Source: Myxococcales bacterium (GTDB lineage: Bacteria > Myxococcota_A > Polyangia > Polyangiales > Polyangiaceae). From it: a stretch of DNA of 48,813 nt. Position numbers and translations under genes: made by a program. The stretch spans positions 1 through 48,813 of the forward strand of contig CANJCO010000037.1 of NCBI GenBank assembly GCA_947473045.1, read 5' to 3'. The notes beneath the pieces were generated by a model, which worked only from the letters and a program-made list of their open reading frames with translations, was not told the DNA's origin and ran no database searches. This document shows positions 9,213 to 17,743 of the stretch, one piece after another (position 1 is the first letter of the stretch; each line of letters starts with the position of its first letter).

Positions 9213-9719
9213 ATGAAATACTTCGTTTCGCTTCAAGAGAGCGCTCCCCCGCGCGAAGTCGACGTCACCCAGCTTCCCAGCGGCGACCTCGAAGTGAAGC
9301 TCGACGGCCGCCGGGTCGAGGTCGATGTGCTCGCCGTCGGAAAGGCGCTGAGCATCCGCATCGACGGCCACATGATCGACCTCACGACCGAGGGCACGCC
9401 GCCGGACATTGGCGCGATCGCGAGCGGTCACCGCTCGTACGTGCGCGTCGAGAGTGAACGTCAGCGCGCCGCCGCGGCCGCTTCGAAGGGCGATCGCGGA
9501 GCCTCGGCGAAGCTGCTCAAGAGCCCTATGCCGGGGCGCATCGTCAAGGTGTTCGTCGCCGCTGGCGCCGCAGTGGAGCAGGGCGATCCGCTGGTGGTGG
9601 TTGAGGCCATGAAGATGGAAAACGAGCTTCGCGCGAAGGGGCCTGGCGTCGTGGCCGAGGTGTTCGTGAAGACCGGCGACACCGTCGAAGGAAACGCGCG
9701 GCTGCTGAGCTTTTCATGA
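9213..9719 (+). CDS. Biotinyl carrier protein (acyl-CoA carboxylase BCCP-like)
   Basis: The 168-residue protein ends in a biotinyl/lipoyl-attachment domain (about 100-168) with the biotin site EAMKMENEL; Lys134 would carry biotin. The upstream PMPGRIVKV is the usual start of this hammerhead fold. Residues 1-75 form a beta-rich N-terminal part as seen in carriers of propionyl/acetyl-CoA carboxylases. I chose the ATG at 9213; a TTG at 9171 would add 14 residues without family support. Biotin-dependent carboxylases need a biotin carboxylase and a carboxyltransferase, and neither is in the window. The next gene starts inside its stop codon (ATGA), so the two are translationally coupled although no metabolic link is obvious. 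Confidence 0.88.
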   Translation: MKYFVSLQESAPPREVDVTQLPSGDLEVKLDGRRVEVDVLAVGKALSIRIDGHMIDLTTEGTPPDIGAIASGHRSYVRVESERQRAAAAASKGDRGASAKLLKSPMPGRIVKVFVAAGAAVEQGDPLVVVEAMKMENELRAKGPGVVAEVFVKTGDTVEGNARLLSFS

Positions 9720-10750
9720 GTCCGCGGCGTCTGAATCTGCTGCACGCGCCCACGCCGATCGTCAAGCGCGCGGCGCTCGACGAGCTCATCGGCGTCGACC
9801 TGTGGATCAAGCGCGACGACTCGACCGGCGGCGCAGAGGCCGGAAACAAGCTGCGCAAGCTCGAGTTTTTGATGGCGCAGGCCCTCGATCACGGCGCCGC
9901 CCACATCGTCACGTGCGGCGGCCTGCAGTCGAACCACGCGCGCGCCACGGCGATCGTGAGCGCGCAGCTCGGCCTCGGCTGCACGCTGCTGCTTCGCGTC
10001 GCAGATGCCCCGCCGAGCGGCCTGCCAGGGCCCGACGTCGACGCCCCGTCCGCCCTGTTGCCCGTCACCGGAAACGTCCTGCTCGCGCGCGCGGTCGGCG
10101 CTCACGTGCGCCTCATCACCCCCAGGCAGTACGACGAGCGAAACGCTTGCATGGAAAAGGTCGCTGCCGATTTGCGCGACGTCGGCAAGCGGGCCTACGT
10201 CGTGCCCGAAGGCGGGTCGAACGGACTCGGCGCGCTGGGATACGTGGAGGCGATGCGCGAAGTCCGCGAGCAGCTCGACCTCGGGCTCGGAGGCGGCAAG
10301 GCGTTCGATGTGATCGTCCACGCAACCGGGTCGGGCGGGACCGCGGCCGGAATCGCCTTGGGCGCGGGCACGTTCGGCGTTGCGCGCGCGGTGCGCACGT
10401 TCGCGGTCTGCGACGACCGCGCCTATTTCGACCCGATCATCGCCCGCATCACGCGCGAGGCAGCGGCGCACGACGCAACCTTGGGAGCGCCCGCGGCGCT
10501 CACGGTCGACGACAACGCCAAAGGCCCCGCCTACGCCGTGATGAGCGCCGATCAGCGGCAATTTCTCGCGCGCGTCGCCAAAGCGAGCGGCCTCATCACC
10601 GATCCTGTTTACACAGGAAAAGCCCTGTTCGGGCTCGCGGCGGCAGTGCGACGGGGCGACATCGCCAAAGGGGCGCGCGTGCTGTTCGTGCACACAGGCG
10701 GTCTGCCCGGGCTGCTTGCGGACGGCCGCGCGCTGGCCGGCGAGCTGTGA
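9716..10750 (+). CDS. D-cysteine desulfhydrase / ACC deaminase family PLP enzyme
   Basis: The 344-residue protein belongs to the fold-type II PLP enzymes. GNKLRKLEFL at 43-52 carries the likely PLP lysine (Lys45), CGGLQSNHARATA is the family's phosphate/substrate loop, and DPVYTGKALFGL lies near the C-terminus. Family members either release sulfide, pyruvate and ammonia from D-cysteine or deaminate 1-aminocyclopropane-1-carboxylate; the sequence alone does not settle which, though the C-terminal motif looks more like D-cysteine desulfhydrase. The start overlaps the biotinyl-protein stop by 4 nt and its own stop overlaps the next GTG start by 4 nt, so three genes are translated in relay. Cytosolic. 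Confidence 0.85.
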   Translation: MSPRRLNLLHAPTPIVKRAALDELIGVDLWIKRDDSTGGAEAGNKLRKLEFLMAQALDHGAAHIVTCGGLQSNHARATAIVSAQLGLGCTLLLRVADAPPSGLPGPDVDAPSALLPVTGNVLLARAVGAHVRLITPRQYDERNACMEKVAADLRDVGKRAYVVPEGGSNGLGALGYVEAMREVREQLDLGLGGGKAFDVIVHATGSGGTAAGIALGAGTFGVARAVRTFAVCDDRAYFDPIIARITREAAAHDATLGAPAALTVDDNAKGPAYAVMSADQRQFLARVAKASGLITDPVYTGKALFGLAAAVRRGDIAKGARVLFVHTGGLPGLLADGRALAGEL

Positions 10751-11523
10751 GTGTTCCGGGCAAAGCCGCCGCCAGGGACATCGCTCGCGTAGGCCTGTTC
10801 GGTCTCGCGATTTACGGTGGCGTTCAGCTGATCGCGCGCTTGCTGGAGCACAACGCGACGGGGGCACTCGGAGCGCAGTTTGTGCTCGCCGAAGCCGGAC
10901 TCGGCAAGCTCGGCGTGGCGTGGTCAGACCCCCACGCGCCGATCGCGACCACGCGCCAGATCGCGGCGCGCGCAATGAAGGGCGCGCGTTACGGAGCGAC
11001 CGTGGCTGCTGCCGGGATTGCGATCGGTCTGGCTACGCGCACCCTGACACGGGACAACGCTCCGCCGTCGCTTTCGCCGCTGCTGCTCGGCACGCTCGTC
11101 GCTGCCGCTACGGCCGCCCGCGACGAGCTGCTGCTGCGCGGACTGCCTCTGCGCCTCATCGAGCCGCTGCGCGCGAGCCTTGGCAAGTACGCGAGCGCGG
11201 CGGGTCTTCTGCTCGTTGCGGCCGCGGGCGTCGCCGCACGCTTCGGGACGCCTGACGCGAGCGCGCCCGAGCTGATCTTCGCGGGCGCGTCGGCTGTCGC
11301 GCTCGGCGGACTTTGGCTTCGCGATCGCGGCGTGTGGATGGCGTGGGGCGCCAACACAGCCTTCGCGATGCTCGCCGGACCGCTCGTGCGCGGCGGCCTT
11401 GTCGACCTTCGCGCCGCGCGGGGAGATCTCGTCACAAGCGTCCCGATGCTCGCGGTCGTCGTCGCGATCGCCGCGGCTTCCGCGTGGTCCGCGCTCAGGC
11501 CGCGAGCCGTCGCGACGGCTTAG
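10747..11523 (+). CDS. CPBP-like multi-spanning membrane protein
   Basis: A 258-residue integral membrane protein starting at a GTG that overlaps the previous stop (GTGA). Hydrophobic segments lie near 14-32, 82-100, 112-125, 152-165, 176-192, 196-212 and 230-250. The motif RDELLLRG at 125-132 resembles the EExxxR signature of the CPBP (Abi/Rce1) intramembrane protease family, but the first Glu is Asp. The second signature, normally carrying a metal-binding His, reads GVWMAWGAN around 195-203 with no His. If it is a CPBP protein it may therefore be inactive or use other ligands. Its stop abuts the stop of the convergent gene with no intervening base. Confidence 0.65.
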   Translation: MSVPGKAAARDIARVGLFGLAIYGGVQLIARLLEHNATGALGAQFVLAEAGLGKLGVAWSDPHAPIATTRQIAARAMKGARYGATVAAAGIAIGLATRTLTRDNAPPSLSPLLLGTLVAAATAARDELLLRGLPLRLIEPLRASLGKYASAAGLLLVAAAGVAARFGTPDASAPELIFAGASAVALGGLWLRDRGVWMAWGANTAFAMLAGPLVRGGLVDLRAARGDLVTSVPMLAVVVAIAAASAWSALRPRAVATA

Positions 11524-11784
11524 CTAACGCGGAACTCCGACTTTCGCTTCGAGCACGCCGCCGAGTTCGCGCGCGAGGTCTTCGGCGAGCGAGTCGAGCT
11601 CCGCCTCGCGATCGCACGGAGCTGCTAAAATCAGGTCTCCGCCGCCCTCGGCGAAGACCTGCGCGACGCCTTCAAGCGCCTCAACGATGCCCTTCGCGAA
11701 GACGACGTCCCGCGCGCTGATCAGCAACTTGCGAATGACCATTCCCTCGCCGATCGCCGGCGCTACGGCCTTCTTGGTCGTCAT
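11524..11784 (-). CDS. Small DUF4911-like protein
   Basis: An 86-residue protein. The segment from about residue 16 (VIRKLLISARDVVFAKGIVEA) through the end (LAEDLARELGG) resembles, from memory, DUF4911 proteins of deltaproteobacteria, which have an alternating beta-alpha pattern and no known function. Its ATG overlaps the stop of the upstream SDR gene by 4 nt (ATGA), so the pair is coupled. The stop codon touches the stop of the opposing CPBP-like gene. Soluble, no signal peptide, no cysteines beyond one. Confidence 0.65.
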   Translation of the reverse strand: MTTKKAVAPAIGEGMVIRKLLISARDVVFAKGIVEALEGVAQVFAEGGGDLILAAPCDREAELDSLAEDLARELGGVLEAKVGVPR

Positions 11785-12878
11785 GTCGCGCCCGCTGCGG
11801 GCGGCGAGTCGCTCACCCGGCGGCGCTCACGCAGGCGCGTTTGAACGTAGGCCGCGAGCGTGTCGACGTAGCTCGCAAACGGCGGGCAGCGCAGGCCGAG
11901 CGGACCGAGCACAAGATCTGCGTTGCGGGTGTCGTAGCGAATCGATGTCACCAGCGAATCGATGAGCGAGCGCGGACTTGCCGCAAAGCGCTCGAGGCCC
12001 GGCGCGCGAAGCAGCGCGGACGCCAGTGAAGCGGGCACGGAGCCCCGGGGCGAGCGGCGCCCTGCAGCATTGGCGAACAGCTCGAACACGCGCCGCGCGG
12101 GCAACGCTGCCGAATCGACGAGGTGGAACGTCCTGCCCGGCGCGCGCGGATCGCGACCGATCGCCACCGCTGCGTTCGCCACGAAATCGACCGGCACGAG
12201 GTTCAGCGCGAGGTCTCCGCGCCCCGGCAGCGGCACGGCGAAATCAGCGGGAGACGTCAGCATGAGCAGCATCAGGTGATAGGGCCCGTCGAAGCGATCG
12301 ATCTCGCCGGTGTGCGAATCGCCGACGATAACGCTCGCGCGCACGACGGCGACTGGCAGGCTTGCCATGGCGGCTCGCGCCATATGCTCCGCCCGCGCGA
12401 GGGTCTCCTCGACTGCGTTGCGGTGCGTTTGGCCGACGTCGAGATCGGCCTCACGAAAGACGCCCTCGAACGCTCCAGAGACGCTCGTCTGCGAATGCAC
12501 GACGACGCATCGCAGCCGCCTGCAGAGCGCGGCCACCTCGAGCACCTCGCGCGTCCCCGCCACGTTGGCCTGTGCGGCGACGGCGCGATCGGCGTTGAGG
12601 TAGGTCACCTGCGCGGCGTGGTGGATGACCTCGACGTCGTCGCCAAGGCGCGCCAGCTCGTGTCCCGACAGGCCGAGATCGATCGACGAAGTATCGCCCT
12701 CGAGCAGCTCGACCCGCTCCCGCGCGCCCGCGGGCATCGCATCGACGAGATTGCGTGCATCCTGCATATACTTGGGACTCACCACCGCTCGAACAGACGT
12801 GTCGGCGTCGACGAGAAGCGACTCGCACACGCGCTTCGCACGAAACGCGGGCAAGCCTGTGACAAGTGCGACGGTCAC
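11781..12878 (-). CDS. SDR / thioester-reductase-like protein with altered active site
   Basis: The 365-residue protein has the order of an extended SDR of the NAD_binding_4 (thioester reductase) type: an N-terminal Rossmann strand, VIHHAAQVTYLN (near 84-95), VVVHSQTSVSG (125-135) and FHLVDS late in the chain. Two normally invariant sites are changed. The glycine-rich loop, usually TGxxGxxG, reads TGLPAFRA (7-14), and the catalytic YxxxK reads VEETL (156-160), so both Tyr and Lys are missing. The frame is intact, so it is not an obvious pseudogene. It may bind a ligand without redox chemistry. Start is GTG; the downstream DUF4911-like gene overlaps by 4 nt. Confidence 0.75.
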   Translation of the reverse strand: MTVALVTGLPAFRAKRVCESLLVDADTSVRAVVSPKYMQDARNLVDAMPAGARERVELLEGDTSSIDLGLSGHELARLGDDVEVIHHAAQVTYLNADRAVAAQANVAGTREVLEVAALCRRLRCVVVHSQTSVSGAFEGVFREADLDVGQTHRNAVEETLARAEHMARAAMASLPVAVVRASVIVGDSHTGEIDRFDGPYHLMLLMLTSPADFAVPLPGRGDLALNLVPVDFVANAAVAIGRDPRAPGRTFHLVDSAALPARRVFELFANAAGRRSPRGSVPASLASALLRAPGLERFAASPRSLIDSLVTSIRYDTRNADLVLGPLGLRCPPFASYVDTLAAYVQTRLRERRRVSDSPPAAGAT

Positions 12879-12902
12879 GAAGACTCCGTCATTCGAACGG
12901 GC

Positions 12903-14408
12903 TCAGGGCCCGCAGTAGTGCGCGCCGACGCCGGCGAGCCAGTTGCCATAGTTGCCGGCGTAGCTTTGCGGACTGCAAAACTGGGCTGCCTTGTTGTTGA
13001 ACAGCGCCTGCCCGACGCACACGCCCGCAGACTGCAAGTACGAAAGGCACTGACCTCCCTGCCCTCGCACCTGCGTCTCGCAAGACGCTTTGTTCTGCTG
13101 CGAGCAACCGCCGCAACTCTGCGCCACGCAGTCGCCGACGCAGCCCGTGTTGTGATTGCACGTCGAGCTCACGAACGGCGACACGCAATTAAAAATGCCG
13201 GTAACGGCCGTGAAATCGTAGTCGAACGGCGACAGACACTTGGAGCACGAGGGATTGACGCCCGCGATCGTCGAAAAGAAATTCTGGCAGGCTGCGGTGG
13301 CGAAGCCGCCCTTGCACGCATTTTGGGCGTCAGCGAGATCGGCTGATGCGCACGCCGCTTTGGCCACCGAAGGCGACGGCGTGGTGACGCCACCGCCGCA
13401 CGATCCGTAGGCGCCCGGGCACTTGGTCTGCACGTTGGTGCACGTCCGCGGGGTGGCGCCGGTGTCGCAGAGGCTGCTTGACGCGGTGCAGTCCGCGCAC
13501 GCCGCGCCGCTCGAACCGCACCGCGTATCGACGAAGCCCGCGAAGCAGGCGTTGTTGACATCGCAGCAGCCCGGGCAGTTCTGGCTGTTGCACGTGACCG
13601 ACGGCTTGACGCACTGATTCGCCTTGCAAGACAGCGCGCTCGCAGTGCAGTCCTGACATTTCGCGCCGCCGATGCCGCACTGGCTGTCGACGCTGCCGCC
13701 GACGCAGACGTCACCGGCGCAGCACCCCTTGCAGTTGCTCGAATTGCAGAGCACCGAGGTCGCCTCACACTGACCGGCGCCGTTGCAGGGCGCCACGTTC
13801 GCGCACACTCCGCAGGCTCCGCCGCCGACTCCGCACGCTGAATCGGAGTTGCCGGGGAAACAGGTTCCGCCCGAGCAGCAGCCCTTGCAGTTGGTGGCGT
13901 CGCAGAACGGCGGGGGCGGCGGGGGCGGAGGAGGCGCAACGCACTGACGCAAGTCGGCCGAGCAGGAGCCGGGGCTGCATGACGAGCACAGCTGGCCGCC
14001 CGAACCGCACGCCAGGTCGCTCAAACCTGACACGCAGCCGGTCGCGCCGCCGTTGGCCGAGCAGCAGCCGTTGGCGCACGTGGCCGCGTTGCAGGTCGTT
14101 TGGGGCGTAAAGCACGCGCGGAGCTCGGCGTTGCAGGACTCGAATCCCCCCGCGACGCAATCGAGGCACGCGTGACCGCCGCCGCCGCAGGCGCGCAGAT
14201 CGCCACCTGCCTGGCAGGCGCCCGCAGCGTCGCAACACCCGGTCGGGCAGGTCTGGGCGTTACAGCCCGAAGCGTCAACGTCTACGCCTCCGTCGCCGGT
14301 CAGATCGTACGGGTTTAGGCCAGTGCGACCGCATGCGGCCATCACCGCGAACGCCGCCGCAAAAACAACGAACAAACCGAACCATCCACTTTTGATGCGC
14401 GCGCCCAT
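12903..14408 (-). CDS. Cysteine-repeat lipoprotein (CxxGCC repeats)
   Basis: The 501-residue product begins at an ATG preceded by GAGG; an upstream TTG is less likely. A signal peptide ends in MAAC, a lipobox. Five repeats follow, each of about 35 residues with the pattern C-N-x3-C-x(1-2)-GCC-x(4-6)-C-x(8-9)-CG-x-GG-x2-C-x2-C. A proline run separates repeats 2 and 3. The C-terminal 180 residues contain about 20 further cysteines (SCSKCLSPFDYD, CVAQSCGGC), suggesting dense disulfides in an exported domain. Such proteins are frequent in myxobacterial genomes and their role is not established. The SDR gene ends the transcript 24 nt downstream. Confidence 0.8.
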   Translation of the reverse strand: MGARIKSGWFGLFVVFAAAFAVMAACGRTGLNPYDLTGDGGVDVDASGCNAQTCPTGCCDAAGACQAGGDLRACGGGGHACLDCVAGGFESCNAELRACFTPQTTCNAATCANGCCSANGGATGCVSGLSDLACGSGGQLCSSCSPGSCSADLRQCVAPPPPPPPPPFCDATNCKGCCSGGTCFPGNSDSACGVGGGACGVCANVAPCNGAGQCEATSVLCNSSNCKGCCAGDVCVGGSVDSQCGIGGAKCQDCTASALSCKANQCVKPSVTCNSQNCPGCCDVNNACFAGFVDTRCGSSGAACADCTASSSLCDTGATPRTCTNVQTKCPGAYGSCGGGVTTPSPSVAKAACASADLADAQNACKGGFATAACQNFFSTIAGVNPSCSKCLSPFDYDFTAVTGIFNCVSPFVSSTCNHNTGCVGDCVAQSCGGCSQQNKASCETQVRGQGGQCLSYLQSAGVCVGQALFNNKAAQFCSPQSYAGNYGNWLAGVGAHYCGP

Positions 14409-14485
14409 GTTGAACCCTCGAAGCTGCTTGCAGCTCGGCAATCGTAGCGCCTATTGCGCGTGAAACACAGGCTCGCCTCGCGATA

Positions 14486-15301
14486 TCAGCGCGCGAGGCG
14501 CCTGATGCCGGCGGCGAGGAGCAGCTGTGTGGCGAGGGTCAGGACGATCGCCGCGCCCTCGGGCCAGCCGAGCGCGTGCGCGCCGAGAAACCCCAGCACC
14601 ACGCCCACGATGCCGGCCGCCATCGCGGAGGCGACGACGCCGCCGAGCGAACGCCCCAGCATGCGCCCGGTCGCCGCCGGAATCACGAGAAACGCGCTCA
14701 CGAGCACCACTCCCGCAAGCCGAATCGCGGCGACAACCACGGCAGCGAGAAGCGCAAGCAGTGCGCTCTCGAGCCATCCGACAGGCACCCCCGACAGGCG
14801 GGCGAGCTCTTCGTCGAAGGTCGCGTACGCCACCCGAGACCAAGTCAGGGCGATCAGCACGAACGTGACCGCTGCGATGCCAAGCACGAGGCGAAGGTCG
14901 TCCTCTCCGACGAGAAGAATATTGCCGAACAGCAGCGACTCAGGATCGAACGTGCCCTGCGTGCGATGCGCTTTTCGAAGGAGCACGACGCCGATCGCGA
15001 AGCTCACCGCGAAAATCGTCGCCATCGCCACATCACTTCGAAGTCCGCCGCGCCGGCGCAGCGCTCCGATGGCGACCGCCGCGAGCGCCGTGAACGGAAT
15101 CGCGACGAGCAGCGGCGAGGTGAGGCCGAGATACATGCCGAGCGCGATTCCGCCGAACGCCGCGTGCGAAAGGCCGTCGCCCAGCGACGCGAGCCCGCGC
15201 GCGGTCACGAGCACGCCCAGCAGCGCGAGGAGCGCGGCCACCACGGTGCCCGCGAAGAGCGCGCGCTGGAAAATCGGGAGGAGGAGGTAGCTCAAGTCCA
15301 C
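14486..15301 (-). CDS. Metal ABC transporter permease (ABC-3, ZnuB-like)
   Basis: A 271-residue integral membrane protein with eight or nine hydrophobic segments. It matches the ABC-3 permease family of zinc/manganese/iron importers: GDGLSHAAFGGIALG near residue 41 and AIRLAGVVLVSAFLVIPAATG near 191-211. In this family the permease works with an ATPase (ZnuC-type) and a periplasmic metal-binding protein (ZnuA-type); neither is in the window, so they must be encoded elsewhere. Starts at GTG, 2 nt after the stop of the upstream lipoprotein, so the two are cotranscribed. Zinc is the commonest substrate but the sequence does not decide the metal. Confidence 0.88.
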   Translation of the reverse strand: MDLSYLLLPIFQRALFAGTVVAALLALLGVLVTARGLASLGDGLSHAAFGGIALGMYLGLTSPLLVAIPFTALAAVAIGALRRRGGLRSDVAMATIFAVSFAIGVVLLRKAHRTQGTFDPESLLFGNILLVGEDDLRLVLGIAAVTFVLIALTWSRVAYATFDEELARLSGVPVGWLESALLALLAAVVVAAIRLAGVVLVSAFLVIPAATGRMLGRSLGGVVASAMAAGIVGVVLGFLGAHALGWPEGAAIVLTLATQLLLAAGIRRLAR

Positions 15302-15303
15302 GA

Positions 15304-16992
15304 TTACAGCCCGCGGATCAGCATCGATGCGAGCTGGCGCACCGCGCCCGCGGACGCTGACGCCGAGAAGAACGCCTCGTCTCCGCGCCGTCCGGCCCCG
15401 ACCACGACCGCGTCGGATCGAGGTGCCGCCGAGAGCGCGCCCGGCACGATCACGGCAGCAAAGCTCGCATCGGCCGCGAGCGCATGAACCGCTTCGGCAA
15501 CCTTCGCGTCCGCTCCGAACGTGTGCTCGGCATGCGCAGCAGATTTCATCAAGGCCGCTGGATCGGGGCCGATCGCGACCGCAAGCAGTCCGTCTTTCGC
15601 GGCGAATCCAAGACCGATTTCGGGGCCGAGCAGCGACCGCGGCGAAGCGCTACGCTTAACGGTTACGAGGCGGCCCTTGCCCACACCGTCGAAGTCGACG
15701 GACGCGCTCTTGAGGCTCTGCGCGTCGAGGGCTCCTTCGATGAGTCCGTAAAGAGGCGGACGCGTGCACGCGTCGACGACTTGTCCGAGTGCGCGACAAC
15801 CGGCAACGTCGCTCGCAACGCGCGTCGTGACGAGCAGCCCGCGTGGCGCGGCGGCGCCGACTGCGGCCACCACGAAATCGCCTCGCTCCTTCGCGAACGC
15901 ACCAAGGCCGGCGGTCAGGCTCTTCGCGTCGCCAGGGGCCAGCCGGCCGTCGCTCATCTGGATGATGGTGTCAGCAAGATCCGCCGCGTTCTGCGAGCGC
16001 GCGGTCGCGTCGGATCGAAGCATCGCGGTGACGACTGCGCCGTCTGCTGCGTCGAGGAGCGCAGATGCGTCCCCCGGTCGAAGCGAAGCGAAATAAGCCC
16101 GCGACGGGCCGGCGACGGGCGCAGGTGTCATCCGCACGTCGAGCGCAACGCCGCCTGGCGCAAGATCGAGCGACGCCGCTACATGATCGAGATCACCCGT
16201 CACCGCCACGAGCGATGACGCCCATTGCCCAAGCGCGCCGACGATCACGCGCGGCTCGCCGAAATCGGGCGATCGGCCGCCGTGCGACGTGCGAAGCGCC
16301 TCGTCCATCGAAAGGAGCGATGCCTTGGAAGTCGCCACCTGAGCTTCGAGCCACGCGGCGACGGGCCCCGCGAGCGCGGCGTGGCTCACGGTGACCGACG
16401 CAGCCTGCGCGGGGGGCGCGAGCGTGGGCAGCGTGCGATACGCATAAGGACCAAATGCTTCGAGGTCGCCCCGTGATTTTGCCGCGACCAGAAACTCCCC
16501 GTGCGTCAGCCCGAGCACCCACTCGCCCTTGCCGGGAGTTCCCGCGCCGACGACCACATCGATCGAGGCGACTTCGCCGCTCGCGCTCCACTTTGCGGCG
16601 TCGCCGTCGACGAGCGCCTTGCGGGCTTTCGCTCCGCTCTTGAGATGTACGGCCCAAACCAGGCGCGCGCTCGCGGCGTCGCCGACGACCATCGCGCGAG
16701 CCGTCGCCGCGCCGTCGATCTGCTCTCCCAGCGATGCATCCGCGCCGAGCGCCATCGCCATCACGCCGCCGAAAGTCGCGGGCGCCAACGCGGCCACGCC
16801 GCCGACCATGGCCTGCGCGCGCTTCCAGTTCGCATCCGGGGCGGCGAGGGCGATCTCCGCCAGAACGCCGGGGGGCGCAGCGATCGGCGCCTCTGCCGCG
16901 GGAGGGGGCGGCGCCTGGGCCGCGTCATGTTCCCCGCAGCTTCCGCACGAGGCGACGAACAACAAAAAAACCGGAAGGACGAGCGCGCGCAC
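15304..16992 (-). CDS. Putative lipoprotein of unknown function
   Basis: I start it at the GTG at 16992, which gives a compact signal peptide (VRALVLPVFLLFVASC) with lipobox VASC; a longer frame to 17145 would put 51 Arg/Pro-rich residues ahead of it. The mature 545 residues begin with a Pro/Ala linker (PPPPAAEAP) and then a mixed alpha/beta chain with few cysteines. A weak likeness to DUF3352-type proteins is only an impression. It sits upstream of the metal permease with a 2-nt gap, so a role in the same envelope process is possible, but no metal-ligand cluster typical of ZnuA is seen. It diverges from frr. Confidence 0.62.
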   Translation of the reverse strand: MRALVLPVFLLFVASCGSCGEHDAAQAPPPPAAEAPIAAPPGVLAEIALAAPDANWKRAQAMVGGVAALAPATFGGVMAMALGADASLGEQIDGAATARAMVVGDAASARLVWAVHLKSGAKARKALVDGDAAKWSASGEVASIDVVVGAGTPGKGEWVLGLTHGEFLVAAKSRGDLEAFGPYAYRTLPTLAPPAQAASVTVSHAALAGPVAAWLEAQVATSKASLLSMDEALRTSHGGRSPDFGEPRVIVGALGQWASSLVAVTGDLDHVAASLDLAPGGVALDVRMTPAPVAGPSRAYFASLRPGDASALLDAADGAVVTAMLRSDATARSQNAADLADTIIQMSDGRLAPGDAKSLTAGLGAFAKERGDFVVAAVGAAAPRGLLVTTRVASDVAGCRALGQVVDACTRPPLYGLIEGALDAQSLKSASVDFDGVGKGRLVTVKRSASPRSLLGPEIGLGFAAKDGLLAVAIGPDPAALMKSAAHAEHTFGADAKVAEAVHALAADASFAAVIVPGALSAAPRSDAVVVGAGRRGDEAFFSASASAGAVRQLASMLIRGL

Positions 16993-17069
16993 GCACCAAC
17001 GATAGCCGCTCGGCGCTCGCGCACCCCGACGAAAACGCGGCGCCGCCACACGCGAACGCGTCTCAGGCT

Positions 17070-17097
17070 TTGACGACCCGGGCCCGCGGGGTAAGGT
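17070..17097 (+). promoter_or_regulatory. Candidate sigma-70 promoter for frr
   Basis: TTGACG at 17070-17075 and TAAGGT at 17092-17097 are separated by 16 nt. The predicted start is about 50 nt upstream of the frr ATG. The spacer is very GC-rich. Confidence 0.4.
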
Positions 17098-17156
17098 GCG
17101 CTCATCATTCTCCGCCGGCGCCTCCGGTGTCGCCGCGCGGTCCACGGAGAACAGCG

Positions 17157-17714
17157 ATGCTAGGCGACGTACAAAATGAGCTGGTGTCTGCGATCGGCAA
17201 GGCCCACGACATCCTCAGGCGCGACCTCGCGAAGCTGCGTGCCGGGCGAGCAAACGCCAGCCTGCTCGACGGCATCAGGGTCGACTACTACGGAACATTG
17301 ACGCCGCTCTCGCAGATGGCGCACATCAACGTAGCCGAGGCGCGCATGCTCACGGTCAAGCCGTGGGATCGATCGGCACTGAAGGCTGTTGAGAAGGCGA
17401 TTCGCGAGGCCGACCTCGGCCTCAACCCGCAGCCCGACAGCGACATCCTGCGAATTCCCCTCCCGCCGCTCACCGAAGAGCGTCGCCGTGAGTTCGTGAA
17501 GATCGCCAAAAAATACGGCGAAGAGTGCAAGGTCACCATTCGCAAGGCGCGCCACGATGCGCTCGACATGCTGTCCCAGATCGACTCCGACGGCGACGCG
17601 AGCAAAGACGAGGTCGATCGCGCCAAGAAGAAGGCCGAAGAGACCGTCGCCGACAGTACGAAGCAGGTCGACGGCATGGTCGCGCACAAAGAGAAAGACA
17701 TCCTCGAGGTCTGA
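17157..17714 (+). CDS. frr: Ribosome recycling factor
   Basis: The 185-residue protein matches RRF over its whole length: RAGRANASLLDGIRVDYYG near residue 29, PLSQMAHI, the PWDRSALKAVEKAI block, NPQPDSDILRIPLPPLTEERR and the helical C-terminal half ending KEKDILEV. RRF and EF-G split post-termination ribosomes in the cytosol. The ATG at 17157 is preceded by ACGGAGA at good spacing; the frame is open further upstream but has no family similarity there. In many bacteria frr follows pyrH and tsf; here it stands at the head of its strand with a phosphatase downstream, and pyrH is not in the window. Confidence 0.97.
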   Translation: MLGDVQNELVSAIGKAHDILRRDLAKLRAGRANASLLDGIRVDYYGTLTPLSQMAHINVAEARMLTVKPWDRSALKAVEKAIREADLGLNPQPDSDILRIPLPPLTEERRREFVKIAKKYGEECKVTIRKARHDALDMLSQIDSDGDASKDEVDRAKKKAEETVADSTKQVDGMVAHKEKDILEV

Positions 17715-17743
17715 GCCACGGCGCGCGAACGCCTGTGCACCGC

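Noticed and set aside
12123-13346. Plus-strand frame of 407 codons opposite the SDR and Cys-repeat genes
   Set aside because: No recognisable feature; antisense shadow.
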